Positions 43,125-55,485 of a stretch of DNA of 64,000 nucleotides are shown here, in pieces. The DNA is from Nocardia mangyaensis (GTDB taxonomy: Bacteria; Actinomycetota; Actinomycetes; Mycobacteriales; Mycobacteriaceae): positions 2,666,001 to 2,730,000 of the forward strand of contig NZ_CP018082.1 of assembly GCF_001886715.1 (NCBI RefSeq), read 5' to 3'. The translations under genes and the position numbers were made by a program. Every line of letters begins with the position of its first letter. Within the stretch, counting starts at the first letter, position 1. The notes under the pieces were generated by a model. It had not been told where the DNA came from. It did no database searches and saw nothing but the letters and a program-made list of their open reading frames with translations.

Positions 43125-45007
43125 CAGAACCTCACCGCCAGCAGGGCAGCGGCCACCAGGACCGCGCCGGTGAACATGGACAGGGCATAGGAGCGCACGA
43201 AACCGGTCTGTACTCGCCGGATCCGGGCCGAGAGCCCGCCGATCCCGGCGGCCGTTCCGTTGACGACGCCGTCGACACCGCGCGCGTCGAGGAACACCAG
43301 CGCGCGGGTGAGATGACGACCGGGACGTTCGAACACGCCCTCGTTGACCGCGTCACCGTAGAGGTCCTTGCGCGCCGCGGTGGTGAGCACGCCGACCTTC
43401 TCCGGCGCCACGTCGGGAACGGGGGTCTCGGCGTACTTGCGGTAGGCCACGGCGACACCGATCGCGACCGCGGTCAGCGCCATCCCGGTGACCACCGCGG
43501 GGGGAATCACGGGTTCGCCGTGATGGGAGCCGACGACGGGGGCGAGCCAGTTCTGCAGCGAGGAACCCCAGACGAAGATGCCGCCCGCGAACACCGAACC
43601 GAACGCCAGCAGGATCATCGGTCCCGTCATCACCGCCGGTGCCTCGTGCGGATGGGTGTCGGGTTTCCAGCGGCGCTCGCCGAAGAAGGTCATCAGCATG
43701 ACGCGGGTCATGTAGAAGGCGGTCAGCCCCGCGCCGAGGAGGGTGACTCCGCCGAGCAGGATTCCGGTGGCGCCGCCGTAGTCGAAGGCCGCCTCGATGA
43801 TCTTGTCCTTGGAGAAGAAGCCCGACAGCGGCGGCACCCCGATGATGGCCAGATAGCCGAGGCCGAAGGTGATGAAGGTGATCGGCATGAGCGTGCGCAG
43901 ACCACCGTAGCGGCGCATGTCGGTCTCGTCGTTCATCGCGTGCATCACCGAGCCCGCGCCGAGGAACAGGCCCGCCTTGAAGAAGCCGTGGGTGAGCAGA
44001 TGCATGATCGCCACCACGTAGCCGGCCGGGCCGAGGCCGACGGCCAGGATCATGTAGCCGATCTGGCTCATGGTCGAGGCCGCCAGCGCCTTCTTGATGT
44101 CGTCCTTGGCGCAGCCGATGATCGCGCCGAACAGCAGCGTCACCGCGCCGACGGCCAGGACCGCGCCCCTGGCGTTGGGGGCGAGGTCGTAGATCGGGTT
44201 CGCGCGGGCGATCAGGTACACACCCGCGGTGACCATGGTGGCGGCGTGGATGAGCGCCGAGACCGGGGTCGGGCCCTCCATCGCGTCACCGAGCCAGGAC
44301 TGCAGCGGCACCTGCGCGGACTTGCCACAGGCGGCCAGCAACAGCAGCAGCCCGATCGCGGTGAGGGTGCCGTTGTCGGCGCCGGGCGCCGCGGCGAACA
44401 CGGTGCGGAAGTCGAAGGAGCCGAAGGCCGCGAACATCGTCATCATGGCGATGGCCAGGCCCATGTCACCGACCCGGTTGACGATGAACGCCTTCTTGGC
44501 CGCCGTCGCCGCCGAGGGCTTGGTGTACCAGAATCCGATCAGCAGGTAGGACGCCAGACCCACGCCTTCCCAGCCCAGGTAGAGCACCAGGAAGTTGTCG
44601 GCGAGGACCAGCACGAGCATGGCGGCCAGGAACAGGTTGAGGTAGCCGAAGAATCGGCGCCGGTCCGGGTCGTCACGCATGTAGCCGAGCGAGTAGACGT
44701 GGATCAGCGAGCCGACACCGGTGATGAGCAGGGCGAAGCAGATCGAGAGCTGATCGAGCTGCAGGCCGAACCCGACAGCCATGCCGTCGACCGGGACCCA
44801 CTGGAACAGTTCCCCGTGCACGGCGCGCTCGGCGTCGGGACGACCGAGCATCTCGACGAACGCGACCACGGCGACGGCGAAGGCCCCCACCGCGGCCGCG
44901 GTGCCCAGATACGGACCCCAGCGCTCGGCGAGGCGCCCCAACAGCAGCACAACGATCGCGCCGACGAGCGGGAAGGCGGGCAGCAGCCACAACGTCGCGC
45001 TACCCAT
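43121..45007 (-). CDS. nuoL: NADH-quinone oxidoreductase subunit L
   Basis: A 628-residue distal antiporter-like subunit. It has [57 protein letters not shown] (quinone/proton-channel helices) and [15 protein letters not shown], followed by the long C-terminal lateral helix region. ATG at 45007 is 1 nt after the nuoK stop. Confidence 0.97.
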   Translation of the reverse strand: MGSATLWLLPAFPLVGAIVVLLLGRLAERWGPYLGTAAAVGAFAVAVVAFVEMLGRPDAERAVHGELFQWVPVDGMAVGFGLQLDQLSICFALLITGVGSLIHVYSLGYMRDDPDRRRFFGYLNLFLAAMLVLVLADNFLVLYLGWEGVGLASYLLIGFWYTKPSAATAAKKAFIVNRVGDMGLAIAMMTMFAAFGSFDFRTVFAAAPGADNGTLTAIGLLLLLAACGKSAQVPLQSWLGDAMEGPTPVSALIHAATMVTAGVYLIARANPIYDLAPNARGAVLAVGAVTLLFGAIIGCAKDDIKKALAASTMSQIGYMILAVGLGPAGYVVAIMHLLTHGFFKAGLFLGAGSVMHAMNDETDMRRYGGLRTLMPITFITFGLGYLAIIGVPPLSGFFSKDKIIEAAFDYGGATGILLGGVTLLGAGLTAFYMTRVMLMTFFGERRWKPDTHPHEAPAVMTGPMILLAFGSVFAGGIFVWGSSLQNWLAPVVGSHHGEPVIPPAVVTGMALTAVAIGVAVAYRKYAETPVPDVAPEKVGVLTTAARKDLYGDAVNEGVFERPGRHLTRALVFLDARGVDGVVNGTAAGIGGLSARIRRVQTGFVRSYALSMFTGAVLVAAALLAVRFW

Positions 45008-45008
45008 G

Positions 45009-45308
45009 TCAGAACCTCAGCAGACTGGCGGCGTCGACCGAGGTCGACCGGCGGGCACGGAAGATCGTCATGATGATGGCGAGGCCGACGACGACCTCGG
45101 CCGCGGCGACCACCATGGTGAAGAACGCGATGACCTGACCGTCGAGATTGCTGTGCAGCCGGGCGAAGGTGACGAAGGCCAGATTCACCGCGTTGAGCAT
45201 CAACTCGATGCACATGAACATCACGATGGCGTTGCGCCGCAGCAGGACTCCCGCGGCGCCGATGGTGAACAGCAGCGCGGACAGGAACAGGTAGTTCTCG
45301 GGATTCAC
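45009..45308 (-). CDS. nuoK: NADH-quinone oxidoreductase subunit K
   Basis: A 99-residue, three-helix subunit. It starts [26 protein letters not shown] and carries the conserved membrane Glu in [14 protein letters not shown]. The GTG start overlaps the nuoJ stop (GTGA). Confidence 0.95.
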   Translation of the reverse strand: MNPENYLFLSALLFTIGAAGVLLRRNAIVMFMCIELMLNAVNLAFVTFARLHSNLDGQVIAFFTMVVAAAEVVVGLAIIMTIFRARRSTSVDAASLLRF

Positions 45309-46144
45309 CGGTTGCCTTCCTCGTCGTCGTGCCGGACGTCTGGAGAATCGAGGCCTCCAGGCCGAGAACCCGTGGTGTCGGCCGCCAAGAACAGCGCTTC
45401 GGTGTGGGCTCGATTGCGGCGGTGACGCAGGATCGTGCTCACCGACTGTTCGGCGAAGGAGCCGTCGGGGAGCTGCGCGGGGCTGTCAACGGCGTTGTGG
45501 CGGGCGTAGACGCCGGGTGTCGGTAGCGGGGTGGCGCGTTCGCCCGCGGTGCGGAAGCGGTCGCGCGACATCTCCCGCTGCCCGCGCTTGGGCGTGAACT
45601 GGTCGCGGTGGGCCAGCACCATGGCACCGATGGTGGCGGTGATCAGCAGGGCGCCGGTGAGTTCGAAGGCCCACACGTACCGCAGGAAGATCAGTTCGGC
45701 GAGTTCGCCGATCACGTCGCGGCCACCGAAACCGGTTCCGGGGAAGCTGATTCCGCTGTCGCGCAGGGCCGCGCCGATGCCGCCGATGAACAGCAGCCCG
45801 AAGCCGAGCCCGACGATCGCGGCGGCGATCCGTTGCCCGCGCAACGTCTCGCGCAGTGACTCCGGCGAGTCCACGCCGACGAGCATCAGCACGAACAGGA
45901 ACAGCATCATCACCGCGCCGGTGTAGACCACGATCTGCACGACGCCGAGGAACAGCGCGCCCTGGGCGATGTAGAACACCGCGAGCGCGATCATGGTGGC
46001 GGCCAGGCACAGTGCCGAGTGCACGGCCTTGGCCGCCGTCACCATGCCCAGTGCGCCGAGGACGGCGATCGGGGCGAGCACCCAGAACAGCACCGCCTCG
46101 CCGGTGGCGGTGTTGGCGATCTCGGCGGCCAGCAGGGCGGTCAT
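45305..46144 (-). CDS. nuoJ: NADH-quinone oxidoreductase subunit J
   Basis: A 279-residue protein. Five hydrophobic helices in the first ~180 residues contain [20 protein letters not shown], the conserved J motif. A ~90-residue hydrophilic C-terminal extension follows, typical of actinobacterial NuoJ. ATG at 46144 overlaps the preceding stop (ATGA); the longer frame to 46360 lies inside the NuoI-coding part. Confidence 0.95.
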   Translation of the reverse strand: MTALLAAEIANTATGEAVLFWVLAPIAVLGALGMVTAAKAVHSALCLAATMIALAVFYIAQGALFLGVVQIVVYTGAVMMLFLFVLMLVGVDSPESLRETLRGQRIAAAIVGLGFGLLFIGGIGAALRDSGISFPGTGFGGRDVIGELAELIFLRYVWAFELTGALLITATIGAMVLAHRDQFTPKRGQREMSRDRFRTAGERATPLPTPGVYARHNAVDSPAQLPDGSFAEQSVSTILRHRRNRAHTEALFLAADTTGSRPGGLDSPDVRHDDEEGNR

Positions 46145-47925
46145 CGCAGCACCTCTTCCGACGGGGCGGCCCCGACGCGGCCCAGGTAGTAGTCGGCATC
46201 GTCGGTGCCGGGCGCCATGGCGTGCGGTGGGGCGGCCATACCTGGCTGCAGCGGGGCCAGCAGCTGGTCCTTCTCGTAGATGAGATCGGCGCGGTTGTCG
46301 TCGGTCATCTCGTACTCGTTGGTCATCGTCAGCGCACGGGTGGGGCAGGCCTCGATGCACAGGCCGCAGCCGATGCAGCGCAGGTAGTTGATCTGATACA
46401 CCCGGCCGTACCGCTCACCGGGGGAGAAGCGTTCGTCCTCGGTGTTGTCGGCGCCCTCGACGAAGATGGCGTCGGCCGGGCAGGCCCAGGCGCACAGCTC
46501 GCACCCGATGCACTTCTCCAGGCCGTCGTCGTAGCGGTTGAGCTGGTGGCGGCCGTGGTAGCGCGGCGCGGTCGGCACCTTCTGTTCGGGATAGGACTCG
46601 GTGTTGGGCTTCTTGAACATCGTGGCCGCGGTGACCGCGAAACCGGCCAGCGGTTCGAACAAGCCGATCTCGGCCTGCTCGCCGACGGGCCGAGGTGGCA
46701 TCGGCGGCACCGGGAACCCGAGGAACACCGGTGAGGTGGCCGGTTCCTCCGGCAGTGGTGGCAGCCCACCGGACCGCCCGGCGCGCAGGAACATACCGAT
46801 CATCGCCGCGGTGATCACCAGGCCGACGCCGACCAGGATCGGGGTCTGGCCGGGGATGCCCTCGATGTCGAGCACCCGGGCACCGGCCACGATCATCACC
46901 CACACCAGCGACGTGGGGATGAGCAGCTTCCAGCCGAGATTCATGAACTGGTCGTAGCGCAGGCGGGGCAGGGTGCCGCGCAGCCAGACGAAGACGAACA
47001 GGAACGTCCAGACCTTGAGGGTGAACCACAACAGCGGCCACCAGCCGGAGTTCGCGCCCTCCCACAGGCTGATCGGGAACGGCGCCCGCCACCCGCCGAG
47101 GAACAGCGTGGTCGCCAGCGCCGACACCGTCGCCATGTTGACGTACTCGGCCAGCATGAACATCGCGAACTTGAGCGAGGAGTACTCGGTGTGGAAACCA
47201 CCGACCAGCTCGCCCTCGGCCTCGGGCAGGTCGAACGGGGCGCGGTTGGTTTCGCCGACCATCGCCACGCAGTAGATGAGGAACGAGGGCAGCAGCAGGA
47301 AGACGTACCAGGTGCCGTCCTGCGCGGACACGATCTGGGAGGTGGCCATGCTGCCCGAGAGCAGGAACACGGTGGCGAAGGTGAGCGCCATGGCGATCTC
47401 GTAGGAGATCACCTGCGCGGTCGAGCGCAGGCCGCCGAGCAGCGGATACGTCGAGCCCGATGACCAGCCGGCCAGCACGATGCCGTACACGCCGATGGAG
47501 GTGATCGCGAGGATGTAGAGCACGGCCACGGGCATGTCGGTGAGCTGCAGTGCCGTCTGGTGCCCGAAGATCGACACCTCGGGCCCGAACGGGATCACCG
47601 CGAACGCCATGAATGCCGGAATCACCGAGATGATGGGGGCGAGCACGAAGATCGGCTTGTCCACGATCGCCGGGATGATGTCTTCCTTGAGCGCCATCTT
47701 CACGCCGTCGGCGATCGACTGGAACATGCCCTTCGGGCCGATCCGGTTGGGGCCGACGCGCATCTGCATCCAGGCGACGACCTTGCGTTCGGCGTACACC
47801 GCGATCAACGGCACCAGCATCAGGTAGACGAACACACCCAGTGCCTTGACGACCACCAGCCACATCGGGTCGGTGCCGAAGATCGTTCCGCCCTCGGCCG
47901 CGACGTACAGCACACGATCACTCAT
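46141..47925 (-). CDS. NuoH-NuoI fusion: NADH-quinone oxidoreductase subunits H and I in one ORF
   Basis: One uninterrupted 594-codon frame. Residues 1-~385 are NuoH: eight helices, with [22 protein letters not shown] at ~45-66, [27 protein letters not shown] and [12 protein letters not shown]. Residues ~386-420 form a Pro-rich linker ([26 protein letters not shown]). Residues ~421-594 are NuoI, with two ferredoxin motifs, [12 protein letters not shown] (~472-483) and [12 protein letters not shown] (~517-528), for clusters N6a and N6b. In related genomes H and I are separate genes. No ATG or GTG with a plausible ribosome-binding site lies in the linker. The ATG overlaps the nuoG end by 8 bp, and the stop overlaps the nuoJ ATG. 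A sequencing error removing a stop cannot be excluded. Confidence 0.9.
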   Translation of the reverse strand: MSDRVLYVAAEGGTIFGTDPMWLVVVKALGVFVYLMLVPLIAVYAERKVVAWMQMRVGPNRIGPKGMFQSIADGVKMALKEDIIPAIVDKPIFVLAPIISVIPAFMAFAVIPFGPEVSIFGHQTALQLTDMPVAVLYILAITSIGVYGIVLAGWSSGSTYPLLGGLRSTAQVISYEIAMALTFATVFLLSGSMATSQIVSAQDGTWYVFLLLPSFLIYCVAMVGETNRAPFDLPEAEGELVGGFHTEYSSLKFAMFMLAEYVNMATVSALATTLFLGGWRAPFPISLWEGANSGWWPLLWFTLKVWTFLFVFVWLRGTLPRLRYDQFMNLGWKLLIPTSLVWVMIVAGARVLDIEGIPGQTPILVGVGLVITAAMIGMFLRAGRSGGLPPLPEEPATSPVFLGFPVPPMPPRPVGEQAEIGLFEPLAGFAVTAATMFKKPNTESYPEQKVPTAPRYHGRHQLNRYDDGLEKCIGCELCAWACPADAIFVEGADNTEDERFSPGERYGRVYQINYLRCIGCGLCIEACPTRALTMTNEYEMTDDNRADLIYEKDQLLAPLQPGMAAPPHAMAPGTDDADYYLGRVGAAPSEEVLR

Positions 47926-50431
47926 GACGGTGTTCCTTCATCCTGTCGTCGGCGCGGCGCAGGCGCACCACGGCGCCGGGCGTGACCCCGAGTTCGGCGG
48001 CGACCGTCGAACCGGGGGAGTGCAGCGGCAGCCACACCACCCGGTCGGGCAGGTCCGTGATCATCAGCGGCACCGTGATCTCGCCGCGGTCGGTGTAGAC
48101 GATGATGTGATCGGCCTCGGCCGCCTCGATCTCGGCGGCGGTGGCGGCGGACAGGCGCGCGACCGGCGGGCGGGCGACACCGGCGAGATTCGGTTCGCCG
48201 TCCTGCATGCGGCCCGCGTCGAGCAGCATCCGCCAGCCCGCGAGGACGGCGTCGCCCGGGCCCGGGGCCGGTAGGGTCTGGCCGGACAGCTCCGGGGCGT
48301 CGACCGGTGCGCCGGACCAGACGCCGAGGGCGTCGAGTTCGGCGCGGGCGGCCGCGGCGTCGGGCAGCTCGATCGGAACGTCCATCTCGGCGGCCAGCGA
48401 GTGCAGCACCCGCAGGTCGGGGAGCGGGGCGGCGATACGGCGGGTGGTGTCCAGCGGCGCGCTGGTGAAGGGGCGCGGCCTGCCCTCCCAGGTGCGGAAG
48501 GTGCCGGACTTCTCGATCACGGTGGCGACCGGGAACACCACGTCGGCGCGTTCGGTGACCGCGCTGTGGCGCTGTTCGAGGCTGACGACGAACCGGGCGT
48601 CGTCGATGGCGGCGAGCGCGGCCGCCGGGTCGGGCAGGTCGGCGGGATCGACGCCGCCGATCACCAGCGCGCCGAGGCCGACGGCGCCCGCCAGGATCGC
48701 GGCGGTGTCGCGGCCGAGGCTGACGGGCAGCTCGTCGGACCGCCACACATGCCGAACCTGTTGGCGCGCTGCAGGATCCACCACCGGCCTGCCGCCGGGC
48801 AGCAGACCCGGCAGCGCGCCTGCCTCGAGCGCACCGCGTTCACCCGCTCGCCGTGGTACCCAGGCGAGCCGGGCGCCGGTGGCATCGGACAGGCGCAGGG
48901 CGGCCGAGAGCGCGCCCACGCTGCCCGCGAGCCGTTCACCGACCATGATCACCGCGTCCGGGGCCCGCAGCAGCGCGCGCAGTTCGACGGCGGCATCCGA
49001 CGCGTCGGCCCGGATCGCATCGAGCACATCGGCCTCGCCGCCGGGCAGCGTCTGCAACAGCGTGCCCGACATCCGTTCCAGCCCGCGAGAGGCGAACGGC
49101 GCCAACGACACGACCCGCAGCCCCTTGGCGCGCGCGGCCTTGCGCAGCCGCAGGTAGACGATCGGCGATTCCTCTTCCGGTTCGAACCCGGCCAGCAGGA
49201 CGATCGGGGCGCGCTCGAGCCCGGCGAAGTCGACCTCGACGCCGTGCCCGGCGATACGGGCGGCGAGGAACCTGGCCTCTTCGTCGGAGTGGACCCGGCT
49301 GCGGAAGTCGATGTCGTTGGTGGCCAGCACCATCCGGGCGAACTTGCTGTAGGCGTAGGCGTCTTCCTCGGTGACCCGGCCGCCGACGAGGACACCGGCA
49401 TTGCCGATCGCGGCCCGCAGACCGGTGGCCGCGGCGGCGAGCGCCTCGGGCCAGGACGCGGGGGCGAGGACGCCGTCCCAGCCGCGCACCATCGGGGTGG
49501 TGAGCCGGTCGCGTTCGGTGGCGTAGGCGAAGGCCCAGCGGCCCTTGTCGCAGTTCCATTCCTCGTTGACCTGTGGATCGTCACCGGCCAAGCGGCGCAG
49601 TACTTTTCCGCGCCGATGATCGGTGCGCTGCGCGCAGCCCGAGGCGCAATGCTCGCACACGCTCGGTGTCGACACCAGGTCGAAGGGGCGGGCCCGGAAC
49701 CGGTAGGAGGTGCCGGTGAGCGCGCCGACGGGGCAGATCTGCACGGTGTTGCCGGAGAAGTAGGAGTCCAGCGGCTCGGCCTGGGCGGTACCGACCTGTT
49801 GCAACGCACCGCGATCCATCAGTTCGATGAACGGATCGCCCGCCACCTGCTGGGAGAACCGGGTGCAGCGGGCGCACAGCACGCACCGTTCCCGATCCAG
49901 CAGCACCGCCGTGGACAGCGGGATGGGCTTCGGATAGGTGCGCTTCTCGCCGTCGAAGCGGGACTCGGCGCTACCGGTCGACATCGCCTGGTTCTGCAGC
50001 GGGCATTCCCCGCCCTTGTCGCAGACCGGACAGTCCAGCGGATGGTTGATCAACAGCAGCTCCATCACGCCGCGCTGGGCCTTCTCGGCCACCGGGGAAC
50101 TGAGCTGGGTCCGCACGATCATCCCGTCGGTGACCGGAATCGTGCAGGAGGCGACCGGCTTTCGCTGGCCCTCGACCTCGACGAGGCACTGCCTGCACGC
50201 GCCGACCGGATCGAGCAGCGGGTGGTCGCAGAAGCGGGGGATCTGCACGCCGATGAGTTCGGCGGCGCGGATGAGCAGGGTGCCGACCGGCACCTGGATC
50301 GTGGTGTCGTCGATGGTGACGCTCACCAGGTCGGCGGGTACGGTGTCGCTGCCGTTGCCGGGCGCGATGGCCGGCCCACCCGCCACCCGACCGCCGCCCC
50401 TCACGGAATCGCTTGGCGATGCGGGGTTCAT
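47918..50431 (-). CDS. nuoG: NADH-quinone oxidoreductase subunit G
   Basis: An 837-residue iron-sulfur subunit. The N-terminal [2Fe-2S] domain has [22 protein letters not shown] (~66-87). It is followed by [17 protein letters not shown] (N5), [10 protein letters not shown] (N4) and a further [15 protein letters not shown] 4Fe-4S site corresponding to the N7 cluster, then a molybdopterin-like domain and tail. It transfers electrons from NuoF towards NuoI. ATG at 50431 overlaps the nuoF stop (ATGA); the ORF is open further upstream only inside nuoF. Confidence 0.96.
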   Translation of the reverse strand: MNPASPSDSVRGGGRVAGGPAIAPGNGSDTVPADLVSVTIDDTTIQVPVGTLLIRAAELIGVQIPRFCDHPLLDPVGACRQCLVEVEGQRKPVASCTIPVTDGMIVRTQLSSPVAEKAQRGVMELLLINHPLDCPVCDKGGECPLQNQAMSTGSAESRFDGEKRTYPKPIPLSTAVLLDRERCVLCARCTRFSQQVAGDPFIELMDRGALQQVGTAQAEPLDSYFSGNTVQICPVGALTGTSYRFRARPFDLVSTPSVCEHCASGCAQRTDHRRGKVLRRLAGDDPQVNEEWNCDKGRWAFAYATERDRLTTPMVRGWDGVLAPASWPEALAAAATGLRAAIGNAGVLVGGRVTEEDAYAYSKFARMVLATNDIDFRSRVHSDEEARFLAARIAGHGVEVDFAGLERAPIVLLAGFEPEEESPIVYLRLRKAARAKGLRVVSLAPFASRGLERMSGTLLQTLPGGEADVLDAIRADASDAAVELRALLRAPDAVIMVGERLAGSVGALSAALRLSDATGARLAWVPRRAGERGALEAGALPGLLPGGRPVVDPAARQQVRHVWRSDELPVSLGRDTAAILAGAVGLGALVIGGVDPADLPDPAAALAAIDDARFVVSLEQRHSAVTERADVVFPVATVIEKSGTFRTWEGRPRPFTSAPLDTTRRIAAPLPDLRVLHSLAAEMDVPIELPDAAAARAELDALGVWSGAPVDAPELSGQTLPAPGPGDAVLAGWRMLLDAGRMQDGEPNLAGVARPPVARLSAATAAEIEAAEADHIIVYTDRGEITVPLMITDLPDRVVWLPLHSPGSTVAAELGVTPGAVVRLRRADDRMKEHRHE

Positions 50432-51756
50432 TGGATCCCTTCCTCTGCCGAGGCCCACACCGTGGCGCGGGCCGGGTCGAACGGGCAGCCGCCGCGGCGC
50501 TGATGCTCGAGGTATTCCTCGCGGAAGTACTTCAGCGAGGAGAAGATCGGGCTGGCCGCGCCGTCGCCGAGCGCGCAGAACGATTTGCCGTTGATGTTGT
50601 CGGCGATGTCGGCGAGTTTGTCGAGGTCTGCCTCGGTCCCCTGTCCCGCCTCGAGTCCGCGCAGGAGCTGCACGAGCCAGTAGGTGCCCTCGCGGCACGG
50701 CGTGCACTTGCCGCAGGACTCGTGGGCGTAGAACTCCGTCCAGCGCAGGACCGCGCGCACCACACAGGTGGTCTCGTCGAAGATCTGCAATGCCTTGGTG
50801 CCCAGCATCGACCCCGCGGCCGCGACACCTTCGTAGTCGAGCGCGACATCGAGATGCTCGGCGGTGAACAGCGGCGTCGACGACCCGCCGGGCGTCCAGA
50901 ATTTGAGAGTGTGCCCGGCCCGCACGCCCCCGGCGTACCCGAGCAGTTCCCGCAGGGTGATGCCCAGCGGCGCCTCGTACTGACCGGGCCGGGCGACATG
51001 CCCCGACAGCGAGTACAGGGTGAATCCCGGCGACTTCTCGCTGCCCATCGACCGGAACCAGTCGGTGCCGTTGCGCAGGATCAGCGGAACGCTGGCAATG
51101 GATTCGACATTGTTGACCACCGTCGGGCACGCGTAGAGGCCGGCCACGGCGGGGAACGGCGGCCGCAACCGGGGCTGACCACGCCTGCCCTCGAGCGAAT
51201 CCAGCAGCGCGGTCTCCTCGCCGCAGATGTAGGCGCCCGCGCCCGCGTGCACGATCAGTTCCAGGTCGAAGCCGGAGCCGAGGATATCGCGGCCCAGGTA
51301 GCCCGCCTCGTACGCCTCGGCGACGGCGGCTTGCAGCCTGCGCAGCACCGGCACCACCTCACCGCGGACATAGATGAATGCGGTCGCCGCGCGGATCGCG
51401 TAGGCCGCGATCACCACCCCTTCGATCAGGGTGTGCGGGGTGGCCAGCATGAGCGGAATGTCTTTGCAGGTACCGGGTTCGGACTCGTCGGCGTTGACCA
51501 CGAGATAGTGCGGTTTCGTCGTACCGTCCGGGCCGGGGCCCTGGGGAATGAACGACCACTTCATCCCGGTGGGGAAGCCCGCGCCGCCGCGTCCGCGCAG
51601 TCCGGCGTCCTTGACCGTTTGGATCACCTCGTCGGGGGCGAGGCGCAGGGCGGCGCGCAGTCCGTCGTAGCCGCCGTTCGCGCGGTAGCTACCGATGGTC
51701 CAGGATCGCGGAGTGTCCCAGTGCTGACTGAGGACGGGGGTCAGGGTCGTCATCAT
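50428..51756 (-). CDS. nuoF: NADH-quinone oxidoreductase subunit F
   Basis: A 442-residue subunit that binds NADH, FMN and the N3 4Fe-4S cluster. It has [16 protein letters not shown] (NADH/FMN glycine-rich loop, ~51-66), [32 protein letters not shown] (FMN) and [13 protein letters not shown] (cluster N3). Of two tandem ATGs, 51756 overlaps the nuoE stop. Confidence 0.97.
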   Translation of the reverse strand: MMTTLTPVLSQHWDTPRSWTIGSYRANGGYDGLRAALRLAPDEVIQTVKDAGLRGRGGAGFPTGMKWSFIPQGPGPDGTTKPHYLVVNADESEPGTCKDIPLMLATPHTLIEGVVIAAYAIRAATAFIYVRGEVVPVLRRLQAAVAEAYEAGYLGRDILGSGFDLELIVHAGAGAYICGEETALLDSLEGRRGQPRLRPPFPAVAGLYACPTVVNNVESIASVPLILRNGTDWFRSMGSEKSPGFTLYSLSGHVARPGQYEAPLGITLRELLGYAGGVRAGHTLKFWTPGGSSTPLFTAEHLDVALDYEGVAAAGSMLGTKALQIFDETTCVVRAVLRWTEFYAHESCGKCTPCREGTYWLVQLLRGLEAGQGTEADLDKLADIADNINGKSFCALGDGAASPIFSSLKYFREEYLEHQRRGGCPFDPARATVWASAEEGIQ

Positions 51757-52478
51757 GCCCCCTGTCCGGCGGGATCGCCCTCGGCGGCAATGCCTTCGGC
51801 GGTGTGCAGCCCCGCGAGGGTGGCCGCGCCGGGCGCGCCCTCGTTGGCGCCGGGGCGTTCGTCGGGGAAGCCCGCGAGGATGCGCGCGGTCTCCCGGAAC
51901 GTGCACAGCGGCGCGCCACGGCTCGGGCGCACCTGATGCCCGGCCCGCAGGGCATCGGTGATCGCGCGGGCCGATTCCGGGGTCTGGTTGTCGAAGAACT
52001 CCCAGTTCACCATCATCACCGGCGCGTAATCGCAGGCGGCATTGCACTCGACGTGTTCGAGGGTGATCGCGCCGTCGGCGGTGGTCTCGCCGTGCCCGAC
52101 CCCCAGATGTTGTTGCAGCGCTTCGTAGATCGCGTCGCCGCCGAGCACCGCGCACAAGGTGTTCGTGCAGACTCCGACGTGGTAGTCGCCGGTCGGGGTG
52201 CGCCGGTACATCGAGTAGAAGGTGGCGACGGCGGTCACCTCGGCACCGGTGAGGCCGAGATGTTCGGCGCAGAAATCGATTCCGGTGCCGGTGACACAGC
52301 CCTCCTCGGCCTGCACCAGGTGCAGCAGCGGCAGCAGGGCCGAGCGGGACTGCGGATAGCGGGCGATGATCTCCTTCGCGTCCAGCTCGAGCCGCTGCCG
52401 CACATGCGGCGGATACGGTTCGGGCCGGGTGCTGAGTTGGAGCAGAATGGTTGTGCTGGAGTTCTTGTCGGATGTCAT
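51753..52478 (-). CDS. nuoE: NADH-quinone oxidoreductase subunit E
   Basis: A 241-residue thioredoxin-like [2Fe-2S] subunit with cluster N1a ligands in [14 protein letters not shown] and [17 protein letters not shown]. The N-terminal helical domain has [21 protein letters not shown] ~50-residue Ala/Gly-rich C-terminal tail follows, common in actinobacteria. Both ends overlap neighbours by ATGA. Confidence 0.96.
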   Translation of the reverse strand: MTSDKNSSTTILLQLSTRPEPYPPHVRQRLELDAKEIIARYPQSRSALLPLLHLVQAEEGCVTGTGIDFCAEHLGLTGAEVTAVATFYSMYRRTPTGDYHVGVCTNTLCAVLGGDAIYEALQQHLGVGHGETTADGAITLEHVECNAACDYAPVMMVNWEFFDNQTPESARAITDALRAGHQVRPSRGAPLCTFRETARILAGFPDERPGANEGAPGAATLAGLHTAEGIAAEGDPAGQGA

Positions 52479-53788
52479 CGGTCCACTCCGCCCATCACGG
52501 GGTCGATGCTGGCGACCGAGGCGATGACATCGGCGACCATGCCGCCCTCGCACATCGCGGCCACCGCCTGCAGGTTGGTGAACGAGGGGTCGCGGTAGTG
52601 CACCCGGTACGGGCGGGTGCTGCCGTCGCTGACCATGTGCACGCCCAGTTCGCCGCGCGGGGACTCCACCGCCGTGTACACCTGCCCCGCGGGGACCCGG
52701 ATGCCCTCGGTGACCAGCTTGAAATGGTGGATCAGCGATTCCATGGACGTGCCCATGATCTTGCCGATGTGCTTGGGCGAGTTGCCGAGCCCGTCCGGAC
52801 CCAGTTCCAGATCGGCGGGCCAGGCGATCTTCTTGTCGTCGATCATCACCGGGCCCGGACGCAACCGGTCGAGGCACTGTTCGACGATCTTGATCGACTC
52901 GCCCATCTCGGCGACCCGGATGAAGTAGCGGCCGTAGCAGTCGCAGCCGGTGGTGGTCGGCACGTCGAACTCGTAGTTCTCGTACCCGCAGTAGGGCGCC
53001 GCCTTGCGCAGATCGTGCGGCAACCCGGTGGCGCGCAGGACCGGGCCGGTGATGCCGAGCGCCATACAGCCGGTGAGATCGAGGTAGCCGATGTCCTGGG
53101 TGCGCTTCTTCCAGATCGGATTGGCGCTGAGCAGGTGCTCCATGTCGCGCAGTCGGCCCGGCAGGATGTCGAGCAACTCCCTGACCTTGGTGACGCCGTC
53201 CTCCGGCAGGTCCTGGGCGATGCCGCCGGGACGGATGAACGCGTGGTTCATCCGCAGCCCGGTGATGGCCTCGAACACGTCGAGGATGAGTTCGCGTTCC
53301 CGGAAACCGAACAGCATCGGGGTGAGCGCGCCCAGTTCCATGCCCCCGGTGGCCAGCGCCACCAGGTGCGAGGAGATCCGGTTGAGCTCCATCAACAGGA
53401 CCCGGATCACGGTGGCGCGCTCGGGGATCTGTTCGGTGATGTCGAGCAGCTTCTCCACGCCGAGGCAGTAAGCGGTCTCGTTGAAGAAGGGGGACAGGTA
53501 GTCCATCCGGGTCACGAAGGTGACGCCCTGGGTCCAGTTGCGGAATTCCAGGTTCTTCTCGATGCCGGTGTGCAGATAGCCGATGCCGCACCGGGCCTCG
53601 GTGACGGTCTCGCCCTCGATCTCGAGGATCAGCCGCAGCACGCCGTGCGTGGACGGATGCTGCGGACCCATGTTGACGACGATGCGTTCCTCACCCGCAC
53701 CCTCGATCACCTCGCTGACCTGGTCCCAGTCCTGGCCTGCGACAGTGACGACGGGGGGCTCGTCGCGGCGGAAATCGGTGTCGGTCAT
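52475..53788 (-). CDS. nuoD: NADH-quinone oxidoreductase subunit D
   Basis: A 437-residue 49-kDa-type subunit lining the quinone site. It has [21 protein letters not shown] with the quinone-binding His, [26 protein letters not shown] and the C-terminal [11 protein letters not shown]. The ATG shares one nucleotide with the nuoC stop. Confidence 0.97.
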   Translation of the reverse strand: MTDTDFRRDEPPVVTVAGQDWDQVSEVIEGAGEERIVVNMGPQHPSTHGVLRLILEIEGETVTEARCGIGYLHTGIEKNLEFRNWTQGVTFVTRMDYLSPFFNETAYCLGVEKLLDITEQIPERATVIRVLLMELNRISSHLVALATGGMELGALTPMLFGFRERELILDVFEAITGLRMNHAFIRPGGIAQDLPEDGVTKVRELLDILPGRLRDMEHLLSANPIWKKRTQDIGYLDLTGCMALGITGPVLRATGLPHDLRKAAPYCGYENYEFDVPTTTGCDCYGRYFIRVAEMGESIKIVEQCLDRLRPGPVMIDDKKIAWPADLELGPDGLGNSPKHIGKIMGTSMESLIHHFKLVTEGIRVPAGQVYTAVESPRGELGVHMVSDGSTRPYRVHYRDPSFTNLQAVAAMCEGGMVADVIASVASIDPVMGGVDR

Positions 53789-54543
53789 CAGCTGTAGGTC
53801 CTCCGCTCGTCGGGCGGCGGTATCCGCGCGCCCTTGTACTCCACCGGAATCCCGCCGAGCGGGTAGTCCTTGCGTTGCGGGTGCCCGCGCCAGTCGTCGG
53901 GCATCGTGATGCGGGTGAGGGAGGGGTGCCCGTCGAAGACGATGCCGAAGAAGTCGTAGGTCTCGCGCTCGTGCCAGTCGGTGGTCGGATACACCGAGAA
54001 CAGCGATGGAATCCGCGGATCGGCGTCGGGCGCGGACACTTCCACCCGGATCCGGCGGCTGTGCGTGATCGACATCAGGTGATAGACCGCGTGCAGTTCG
54101 CGGCCTTCGTCGTCGGGGTAGTGCACGCCGTTCACACCAAGGCACAGTTCGAAACGCAGTGAGCTCTCGTCGCGCAGGGCACTCGCGACGGCCACGAGAT
54201 GCTCGCGCCGCACGTGCAGGGTGAGTTCGTCGCGGAAGACGACGATCTTCTCGATCACGGTGTCGAAGGCGATGATGCGGTGGATGAGCGCGGCCCGCAG
54301 GGCGCCGACGAATCCGTCGAACCAGCTGCCGTAGGGCGGCGGGGTGCCGCCGGGGAGGGTGACCGGCTTGACCAGACCGCCGTAGCCGGAGGTGTCCCCG
54401 GTGCCGCTGACGCCGAACATGCCGTGGCGGGTGCCGATCAGCTCGTCCTCGGGCGGTGGTGGCGGCTGCGGCGCGGCCGGAGTCTCCTCCGGAACATCCT
54501 GTCCCGCGGTGTCGTCGGGGTTGTCGGGGGAGTCGAAGGTCAT
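53788..54543 (-). CDS. nuoC: NADH-quinone oxidoreductase subunit C
   Basis: A 251-residue 30-kDa-type subunit. An acidic Pro-rich N-terminal extension (~1-45) precedes the core. Core motifs are [57 protein letters not shown] in segments, ending [11 protein letters not shown]. The ATG overlaps the nuoB stop. Confidence 0.96.
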   Translation of the reverse strand: MTFDSPDNPDDTAGQDVPEETPAAPQPPPPPEDELIGTRHGMFGVSGTGDTSGYGGLVKPVTLPGGTPPPYGSWFDGFVGALRAALIHRIIAFDTVIEKIVVFRDELTLHVRREHLVAVASALRDESSLRFELCLGVNGVHYPDDEGRELHAVYHLMSITHSRRIRVEVSAPDADPRIPSLFSVYPTTDWHERETYDFFGIVFDGHPSLTRITMPDDWRGHPQRKDYPLGGIPVEYKGARIPPPDERRTYS

Positions 54544-55094
54544 CGCAGCAGGCCCTCCATCCGGATGGTCGGCGTGCTGGCGAGCGCGGCCTGCTCGGCG
54601 GCGCGGATCGCCTCCTCGCGGTTGACGCCCATCGGCGTCTCGGCGATCTTCGCGTGCAGTGCCAGGATGGCGTTGAGCAGCATCTCCGGTCGCGGCGGGC
54701 AGCCGGGCAGGTAGATGTCGACCGGGACCACGTGGTCAACGCCCTGGACGATGGCGTAGTTGTTGAACATTCCGCCCGAGGACGCGCAGACGCCCATGGC
54801 CAGTACCCATTTCGGCTCGGTCATCTGGTCGTAGACCTGACGCAGCACCGGGGCCATCTTCTGACTCACCCGGCCCGCCACGATCATCAGATCGGCCTGG
54901 CGCGGGGAGGCGCGGAACGCCTCCATGCCGAAGCGGGCGATGTCGAATCGTCCCGCGCCGGTGGCCATCATCTCGATCGCGCAGCAGGCCAACCCGAACG
55001 TGGCGGGCCACAGTGAGCCCTTCCGCAGGTAACCGGCGAAATCCTCGACCGTGCTCAGCAGGAACCCGCTGGGCAGTTTCTCTTCGAGACCCAT
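54540..55094 (-). CDS. nuoB: NADH-quinone oxidoreductase subunit B
   Basis: A 184-residue subunit carrying cluster N2. It has [14 protein letters not shown] (tandem Cys, ~33-46), [14 protein letters not shown] [11 protein letters not shown] and LPGCPPRPE, which give the ligands. ATG at 55094 is preceded by GGGA; the longer frame to 55160 lies inside nuoA. Confidence 0.97.
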   Translation of the reverse strand: MGLEEKLPSGFLLSTVEDFAGYLRKGSLWPATFGLACCAIEMMATGAGRFDIARFGMEAFRASPRQADLMIVAGRVSQKMAPVLRQVYDQMTEPKWVLAMGVCASSGGMFNNYAIVQGVDHVVPVDIYLPGCPPRPEMLLNAILALHAKIAETPMGVNREEAIRAAEQAALASTPTIRMEGLLR

Positions 55095-55104
55095 AATTTC
55101 CCAC

Positions 55105-55485
55105 TCATTCCCAGCTGAGGCCGCCGCGGCGCCATTCATAGGCGTAGGCGACCGACACATTGACGATGAACAGCGCCATCGCGGCGAGACCGAAGAGACC
55201 GAGCGCGTCGAAATGCACTGCCCAGGGGTAGAGGAACACGATCTCGATGTCGAAGATGATGAACAGCATCGCCGTCAGGTAGTACTTGACCGGAAAGCGT
55301 TGCCCCCCTGCGTTTCCCGGACCCCCAGCGATGGCGTGCGGGGTCGGTTCGATACCGCATTCGTAGGGTTCGAGTTTGGCCCGGTTGTAACGCTTCGGGC
55401 CGACCAGCGCCGCCATGGCGACGGAGAACACCGCGAACGCCGCGGCGATGGCGCCGAGTACGAGTGCGGGCACCTCGGTATTCAC
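55105..55485 (-). CDS. nuoA: NADH-quinone oxidoreductase subunit A
   Basis: A 126-residue, three-helix subunit with [11 protein letters not shown] (the conserved Cys loop near the quinone entrance), [25 protein letters not shown] and a C-terminal [12 protein letters not shown] at 55485 is the natural start, with an AGGAGGGGAAG ribosome-binding site about 10 nt upstream. It is the first gene of the nuo operon. Confidence 0.96.
   Translation of the reverse strand: MNTEVPALVLGAIAAAFAVFSVAMAALVGPKRYNRAKLEPYECGIEPTPHAIAGGPGNAGGQRFPVKYYLTAMLFIIFDIEIVFLYPWAVHFDALGLFGLAAMALFIVNVSVAYAYEWRRGGLSWE

Noticed and set aside
39895..48274. Several long plus-strand frames antisense to the nuo operon (39895-41772, 43097-45073 and others)
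   Set aside because: They are shadows of nuo genes: low-complexity, rich in Q/H/R/E/D, with no recognisable domain.
47922..48746. Alternate minus-strand frame overlapping nuoG
   Set aside because: It lies wholly inside nuoG in another frame and encodes only an Arg-rich, low-complexity chain.
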